Position numbers and translations under genes: made by a program
Shown here: piece by piece, positions 57,213 to 64,000 of the stretch
How positions within the stretch are numbered: position 1 is the first letter of the stretch
Layout: every line of letters starts with the position of its first letter
Assembly: GCA_021234155.1 (NCBI GenBank)
Contig: JAJEKV010000092.1
Location: 3,238,561-3,302,560 of the forward strand
Direction: 5' to 3'
Source of the DNA: Isoetes taiwanensis
Lineage: Eukaryota > Streptophyta > Lycopodiopsida > Isoetales > Isoetaceae
DNA length: 64,000 nucleotides
Notes under the pieces: model-generated
Seen by the model: only the letters and a program-made list of their open reading frames with translations
Databases searched by the model: none
What the model was told of the DNA's origin: nothing

Positions 57213-60200
57213 GAATTATCTGACCCTTTTTACTTGCATGGACATAATTCGTTCTGCTTGCATTGAACATTTAATTTCAATGATGAGGGAGTTGAATCAC
57301 AAATTTCTTTAACTGGAATGGAAGATGATTGTGGCAGTTTTGAGGATGGCATCTGGCGGTTCTGGCTACCCAAAGAAGGGAAATTCATAGTTTGCCAGCT
57401 TGATACATTGACTTTAAGCATTTTAACCGGAATTTCAACATGCAGTTTTGTGCTCATTATGGGGCAATTTTTGAGGACCGCATCTGAAGTTATCCTAGTT
57501 CTGACTTCCTAAGGAAGACAAACCTTTATGGTTTGGCAACCTGGTACTCTTGATTGACTTGGAATTCTAACTGGAATGCCCAAATGCTGTTATGTGGCCT
57601 AAGACAATTAGGGGGATCATCCAAACAATCCATCTCCTGGTCGTAATCACCCATTACCATTGCATTTTAAAATGCTATTCTTAAAGATTGTAAATAACTT
57701 TTTAGGCCTGCCGAACGGGACATCTGTACTTTATTTTCTATTTGCTTTGTTTTGAATTCTCGTGTGTTAAAGGAAAGTATTAACTGTTTATCTAGCTAGT
57801 CCATTGTGTGTCTAGTTATGCATATCATTTTCTTCTCCTCTCCTTGTCCTATGTCAAGGGAGAAAAAGGTGTTGTGTGTTCTGCCCTTAAAAGCTAGTTC
57901 GTTTTGTTTTAAATATGCCTGAAGATTATGCAGCATTCGAAAATGGTAGATATATGTTTGTGCTCAAAATGCCAACCTACCTTGTTTTTCTCTTTTAAGG
58001 CAAGGTTGAGTTGCAACTTTTTGAAGACTGTGCAAGCAAGCTTATTAGTGTCCTCTAAACTGCAGATCATGTGCCATGTGCTCAGTAGCTTTGTTAACTG
58101 GTGTGGTACTTAGCAGGTATTTTGACTGTGACGTGGTATAAGGAAGGCATACATATTACAGGTTGATGAGTTGTTTCATGAGTAAAGGTGCTACTAACCT
58201 CGTGACACGATTAAAAAATTGGATAATACGTTTCATGTTGTCTTTTTTAGAGACATGATCATTGGTTACCTTGTTTCTTTTGTATTGGAAGGGTTAGATT
58301 TTTATCACTAGAGTACAACTGAATTGGTAAGCAGACATGGTGTCTCCCAGTTTGTCTAATGTCCATCTTCATTTGAAAATGAGAAATACCTATTCAGTAC
58401 TTGGTTATTAAGTAGTATATTGGAAATAGATCAATAGCTAAATGCATATAACAGCACCAAGCTTGCTAACGGGAGTAGAGTTAGCAGGTCCTTTGCTGCA
58501 TATGCTATAATGATTGTAACCTGCATTTAGACTTGAATGTCCGATATTCCACATCCAGGCTAGTAACAGGTGTATAATTCTTTTCTGGCATGTCCCAGTA
58601 ATAGAGTTATGATAACTAGCATGTCTTTGTATTTTCTCTTTTGTACGGTTAGATGTGGCAGTTTTCTTATGAAGGAAAATGCATGAATGCGCCAAGTTAG
58701 AACGCACACTTTTAAATTGCTGTCCAGTTTAATTGTCAAGTTCCATTCATTGCTGATGCTATTTTCTTGATCAACCAATGATTTTTAAGATCCATATCTG
58801 TAAGAATGGATGCAAGTGGATGTTTGGGAACCATCTAATGGAGCACACCAATCTAGATGTGTTGGTCCAAAAAACTACTGGAAAACAGTTTTGCCAGTCG
58901 TTCAATTCTGCATTCGCCAAAGACCTAATGTTATCAAATTTCTGCAAAGAGTCGAATCAATGTAAGATAACATTGGACATTTTAAATCAAAGCAGATCTC
59001 CAAGGTCTATGTAATCATGAAGGCAATTGAGGCCTTTTACAAGTAGAAGTTTTATTTTATATTCTAGAGATGATCCCATATTAGGAGACTTTTATTCTCA
59101 AGTTAAAGGAAGTCTCATTCTCCATACCACAATATTATTTTACCTTTGGAGCCAACTCCCACTGGAATAAAGCCACTGGAATAAAGGGTTCCATCTCTGT
59201 GGGGTTGCATTGTTTCCAGATATTCAGACAGACCTTGTATTATCATCTCCCCTACTTGTTACATGGACTTTCTATGTAGCCGAAACAGCAGAAGTAAATT
59301 TAACAATTGGTGCTTTAATTGCCCAAACCCTTTTGAACTTCGTCACCAGTCATGATAGATGCTCCGATACCAAACCCCTACATTTCTGTAAGGAAGATCT
59401 GTGGAATCCCTGCCGTTAATGTCCTCCCATTTGCTACAGTGGTCTATAACTCTACCACTAGCACTTACTATGTGTTCCACAACTACCCCTAGGACATCCA
59501 ACCTTTTATAGCCATCAACATCTTAGTAGCCCCTTCTGGCATAACCCAATCAAATTTTCCTGCTTCTAGAGTAATTGCCCAATATTTGGCCATCTGTGTG
59601 GTGGATTACGGGCAAGTGTACATACTTATTTCCATGTTTTTCCAATGTTTCAACTAGTTTACATACTATTACTTCATTCAACTAGTCTACGATTCCTATC
59701 TCATTCTAGAGTTACCACCTTCGTTGGATCCGACAAAGAGGCATCATCTCTTAAAGCATCATTTGCAAGGACGTAGTAGAAGCCTGGCAAAGGCTACAAC
59801 CGATTAATGCAGGGAAGTTTCTGCTTTTGCCAGAGGATGGGTGAAGGCTTATCGAATTGGGAGGAGGATGCAACATGGAAAGGTTCCAATATGGATATCC
59901 ATCTTATTATTGAGTAACTCATGAGGACATGAGTTAAATTCTACGAGGTAAGAAAATAAAAATCCTCTTAGCTTAGAATGAAATCACACCTACGCCCGTC
60001 CAACAGCCTAAAACTCTTAACCAATTGGATCATAGGATTTTGTGTTTTTGGGCGCTCCCCTAATCATATTAGGGGTGCCCAAGACTGAAAAATTCCTAGG
60101 CATTCTAAAAATTCCTGGGCAGCGGATACCCCGGGCCACGATCATGGGCATCGCCATAATAACATAATGTCCATTTAGGACGACACGGGACGAAATAAGG

Positions 60201-61759
60201 AAGGAGCAGGTCCTCATTAGAGCTTTCCTGACAAAATAACTTCAAGAAGTCAACTATCTTTTGGCATAAATTTTAGGAAAAATCTCTAAAATGCCTCAAA
60301 AATTACCAAAACGCCCTTCAAATGAAGGGCATTTTAGGTAATATAGTAATATTATTGTATGATCATGATAAGATCTTTCCAACAAGATCAAATTCATCTA
60401 AATTGGAGTTGAATTTATAAGTTATGTTTTTTTGAGTTGTTTTTTAAAACTCATATTTAAAGCACCATAACTTGAAGATTACAACTCCATTTTAGATGAT
60501 TCTATTGCCATTGGATAGAGATGACTTTCATCTATAAGTTTTGTGAAGGCCACTTTCATGTTTGATTAGTTACAAAGAAGTTATTACCATTTTAGCCTCA
60601 TTTTTAGGGGTATTTTGGTAATTTTTAGAAAATATAGGGGCATTTTGGTAATTGTGCCTAAATTTTAAGCTTGAGATGAAAGTCATAGGCTCTGATGAGC
60701 TAAACCTGAGTTTCACTCAAAACGGTATCATAGAAATAACAACCTGAACATGGTGAATTTAATAAACCATTCCATAGCGAGGTATTTCACTTGCAGTCTT
60801 TCATGAAACATATATTTCTAGAAATGAATCGATGATTGGCTCAAAAGTTTGGATTAGCATATCCTGAGTTCGTTGCATGCAACACATTTAGTTGAGCAAA
60901 CAACACTCTTGACATATGTCTATCTGCAAAGGCAGCAAGCAACTCATCAAACAAGAAGCCATTGAATATTCGCCAAAATTTCTCATCTGTCACCTTCCGG
61001 TGAATTGAGTAGGATTTGGCTTGCCCTCAGTGTCCCTTGATTGCATGGAATTACTTCCTGTTTCTCAATAATGCAGGAATATGTACAAATATTTCTGGGA
61101 ACTGGATTCTTTAATAATTTCACTTAACACAGACCTCCACTTCCTTTTAGTTGAGCTGTATGAAGAGCATTCTCATTCTTCACTTGCGTTCAAGACGGGA
61201 AGGCAAGTTCATACCTTATTTGAACTTCTTCTACATAAAAGACTAATAGCTACGTAATAACGCAGCAAGCACCTGTTGAACTGCTGGAACATAATGATCC
61301 CTCTATATTGAGATAACAATTCCACAGTTTGTACAGATTTTGATGGGAGCTGTATCTGCAAACTGCAAGCTGCAAGCTGGACACTGGGGCAGAGCTGCAG
61401 TCGTGACATTTAAACTTTCAAATCATCGAATATAAGTGGCAAGCACCAATTTCTAATATCAAAATGTAATATTAATACCATTAACAATCAAATAGAGAGG
61501 AAATAATTGTGCACAAATGTACACAACGATGAAATGTTATTTTCCTTTTTGCATGGAAACAACTCTCTCCTTTTTTCTCTCTTGTAGATGTCCTATCAAC
61601 ACCCTCCATCATAGCCGCACTTGCATTCCAGATATCCTGAATTTACTATTCCTTCACAGAGGTAATGTCACAAACCTGAGTTCGTAAGCAGGGTTGGGAT
61701 GATTGGGGATGATGAGTTAAAATCTTCCACTGGTTCTTTTCTAATTGTTTAAACATTTA
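57213..61759. other. long gene-free stretch
   Basis: 3' flank of the DTW gene, then AT-rich DNA. No coding family was recognised on either strand. Near 60290-60345 an inverted repeat (ACGCCCTTCAAATGAAGGGCATT) and recurrent TTTTGGTAATTTT words (60600-60660) are visible. Minus-strand frames at 60017-60217 and 61209-61409 are short and anonymous. A weakly exon-like stretch near 61590-61650 could be an upstream exon of the exchanger pseudogene. Confidence 0.45.
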
Positions 61760-63005
61760 AGCGTATTTGCCAAGGACTGGATGACCCTCTGCCCTGTCAA
61801 TAGCCCTGGGAACCTAGTCAACCAAGATGGAACTCCAAATCAAGAAACGTTCAAAAAGTAAGTAGATGTTCTTTTGCATCAATATCCCTACACTTTGCTC
61901 AAGCCCTTGCAATTCTATGTAGATAGATCGTAAGCTTATTAGAGAAGATACATGCAAATCGTCTTATATGAAGGATAATATGTGTGCTTCCAGAATTTTT
62001 GCCAAGATAACAATGGAACACTTACAGACCATGATCTATTGATGTACGGCGTGAATTGGGAAAAGTAACTGTTTCAGAGTTTATAGTTGGCCTAAGAGTT
62101 ATCTCAAAGTCTTCTAAGAAGCACCTATCTATAGATGAGCAAGCAAAAAATTGGATGCATTATTTTGATAGTGATATTCAGGATGGACACATTATATACA
62201 ACAAAGGAGTTTGTTAAGGGCATGTGAAGGTTCATGGAAATATTTACTGCCAAGGCAAAAAAACATTCGTTTGATGGGCATATTAACAGTTTCCTTAGAT
62301 GAGTTATCACAGGTTTATGCATTTTCTTTTCTTTCCCAAAGATGAAAATAAGAACTTGAAATGGAGAGTAAGGTACTTGCTTAAATCATTTTGCAGAAAG
62401 CAGAACAGGGTCTAAGAGAAGGCTAAATGGAGGAGGGCACGAAGAGGAGGAAGATGAAGATGAAGAGGAAGACGGATCAGAAAAGGCACCTGGTAGACAA
62501 ATGGTTATACTAAAGGCATTTATGCTCATTTTATGTGGAGCTATAATAGCTGGACTGTTCTCAGATCCTCTAGTGGAAACTACCAACTTTTCAACTGCAA
62601 GCAAGATTCCAACCTTCTTTGTAGCCTTTGTTGCAACTCCACTGGCTACCAATTCTAGTAAACCAATCTCCTCAATAATATTTGCAGCAAAGAAAAGGAA
62701 AAGGAACATATCAATGACATACTCTCGGGTTCTTAAACCTGAACACTACACATTATTAGTGTTACTGATGTTCTCTAATGAGTGGTGTTTTACAGATATG
62801 TGGCAGAGTCGCAATGAACAACACTCTATGTTTTGGAATATTTCTAGAAGTGGTAGTGGCTAGAGGCTTGGTGTGGAACTCCTCATCCAAGGCCATCTAA
62901 GGTGACAAACATTTTCCTCTTTGAATAGGCCTTGTTGCCCTGGTCCTTTACCCTGTAGCCACCATCTTATTTTTCTTCTCTGATGGTCTGAAAAGAAAAA
63001 TAACC
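61760..63005 (+). pseudogene. NCL-like: EF-hand Na+/Ca2+ exchanger (NCL-type) pseudogene, C-terminal half
   Basis: NCL proteins are vacuolar or plasma-membrane cation/Ca2+ exchangers with EF-hands between two transmembrane bundles. Pieces in order: GNLVNQDGTPNQETFKK (to 61857); the EF-hand-like DNNGTLTDHDLL and VTVSEFIVGLRV, then YFDSDIQDGHI (61995-62205). A frameshift follows (KEFVKGM in another frame), then TGA in ...KGM-stop-RFMEIF. An acidic loop comes next and the second bundle ILKAFMLILCGAIIAG...FFVAFVATPLATNSSKPIS (62500-62724). After a spliced gap there is VAMNNTLCFGIFLEVVVARG (62797-62877, TAA after it), and a last helix VALVLYPVATILFFF (62930-62990). The alpha-repeat Glu expected after TNSS is Lys. 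The N-terminal bundle was not found. Clearly non-functional. Confidence 0.8.
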
Positions 63006-63116
63006 TTATGGACAACCCAAATCATTTGAAAACATATGAGCTTTTAGGCCCACGGCTAATAATTGTGACTAATCAATACATGACATTGCAAACACAAACT
63101 TAAAAGATGTACAGAC

Positions 63117-64000
63117 CTTTCAGAAATTGCATAGGGTGTATAGTCCCTGCTGAATGCTGAATGAAGGGTGAGGAAAGCTGGCAAATCACAGCTGACACTA
63201 TGTATACTTAGATCCATGAGTTCATGAGCATCATTCACGTTATTAATCACAGGCTGCACCAAATTTTCCAGGAACTCTAAAGCAAAATTTCGAGGCTAGA
63301 AAAATGGAAAGAACATTATGAGAATTCATTCGTCTATACATGTTGCATTTCATTCGTTTATACATGTTATATGGCCTCTTTAGAGTCTAACGTAACCGAC
63401 TGAAAGACCTGCGTTCCTGCTCATGTACAGAGGTAAGACCAGCGGCAATGGAATTGCAAAACTGCAACAAACGTATCAAGCCTGTGGTTCCATTATCTCC
63501 AGTGCAATTGCAAAACAATTGCAACAAATGTAAAAAGAAGATATACATGAAACAAAAGTATGAAGAAGATATACCTTACCAGTAGGACGAAGCAAATCTC
63601 TAAATAGGAGCGAACTGTCTATGAGAAAATCCAAACTGCATAGCACTGCGTCATAATGGACTGCCATCCATCTGTATACAAGATTTTTAAGGATTGACAA
63701 ATGGTATGTAGCCATACTTGCTGGACTCCTGTCCCTTGCTATACCACAATCAATAATTCAGTTCATATTCTTCCTCTGCACATCTAAGTGGCAAGTATTT
63801 ACCTCAAAAAGGGCTGCTGCTCTGCTGCAAATATTTTAGAGCATCAAAACCATAGATATAAAAGCGCCCATTCTTGTGTTAAGCATCACGATTTGCACAT
63901 GGCATTGTAACATACCTTCAAACATCTGCGCTCTCCATTCCAGTTAAGGAGGACAGCTCAGGACTGTTGTAGAGAGGCTTCCATGGGCATCCTTCTAAAA
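63117..64000 (-). CDS. 3' exons of an unidentified spliced gene, running out of the window
   Basis: Minus-strand exons with good splice borders: 64000-63916 (upstream end outside the window), a 22-nt exon 63824-63803, 63671-63580 and 63295-63117. The phases of the first three fit to give LEWRAQMFEAEQQPFLRWMA and then VHYDAVLCSLDFLIDSSLLF...RPTG. However, the first exon shows a stop upstream in that frame, so its true 5' border lies within it or the call is off. The last exon reads PRNFALEFLENLVQPVINNV and DLPAFLTLHSAFSRDYTPYA; its phase needs one more small exon between 63580 and 63295. The style is that of a large helical-repeat protein. I do not recognise the family. Confidence 0.45.

Overview
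This is a stretch of a land-plant nuclear genome: AT-rich, gene-poor and dense in mobile-element debris. The evidence is one spliced gene with 14 small GT-AG introns that encodes a peroxisomal acyl-CoA oxidase of the plant ACX3 type, fragments of a plant ROP GTPase and of an EF-hand cation exchanger, a plant-type L1 LINE with a zinc-binding reverse-transcriptase tail, and a miniature LTR element primed by initiator tRNA-Met. I cannot fix the species. The short introns and the transposon mix would suit a fern or lycophyte, but this is a guess.

Layout. 1-5.8 kb has no recognisable gene but holds two abutting foldback elements (1831-2191). 6.1-14.7 kb is a nested structure. An old LINE was inserted with its 5' part inverted (endonuclease to reverse transcriptase on the minus strand, then the 3' part on the plus strand). 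A younger 5.9-kb L1-type LINE then jumped into its 3' part, leaving a 7-9 bp target duplication. A hAT-like non-autonomous element (14737-15330) and copies of a short repeat with (TATTC)n tails follow. 18.6-21.6 kb carries tatters of an unrecognised minus-strand gene.

22.3-26.0 kb is the best gene here, an apparently intact ACX3-like acyl-CoA oxidase. 26-30.6 kb is empty AT-rich DNA. 31-34.8 kb holds a decayed spliced gene with a RING-like remnant and a Ulp1-type cysteine protease domain, followed by a CA/GT-rich satellite that forms a large inverted repeat, and a small minus-strand ORF. 37-43 kb contains several tandem repeats and a broken ROP GTPase pseudogene. 43.6-46.7 kb is a minus-strand remnant of an unclassified transposase-like family with SDGCAAQFK and HGKG motifs. 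48.4-48.7 kb is a complete 283-bp TRIM element. 50.5-51.1 kb is the C-terminal end of a hAT transposase, and 52.3-54.2 kb is a pogo/CENP-B-like DDE transposase with frameshifts.

At the right, a single-exon DTW-domain tRNA-modifying enzyme (56.5-57.2 kb) looks intact, a small spliced minus-strand ORF lies next to it, and an NCL-type Na+/Ca2+ exchanger pseudogene (61.8-63.0 kb) converges on minus-strand exons of an unidentified gene that leaves the window.

The only genes I would call functional are the acyl-CoA oxidase (fatty-acid beta-oxidation in the peroxisome), the DTW protein (tRNA modification) and possibly the right-edge gene and the two 98-residue ORFs. They show no common pathway.
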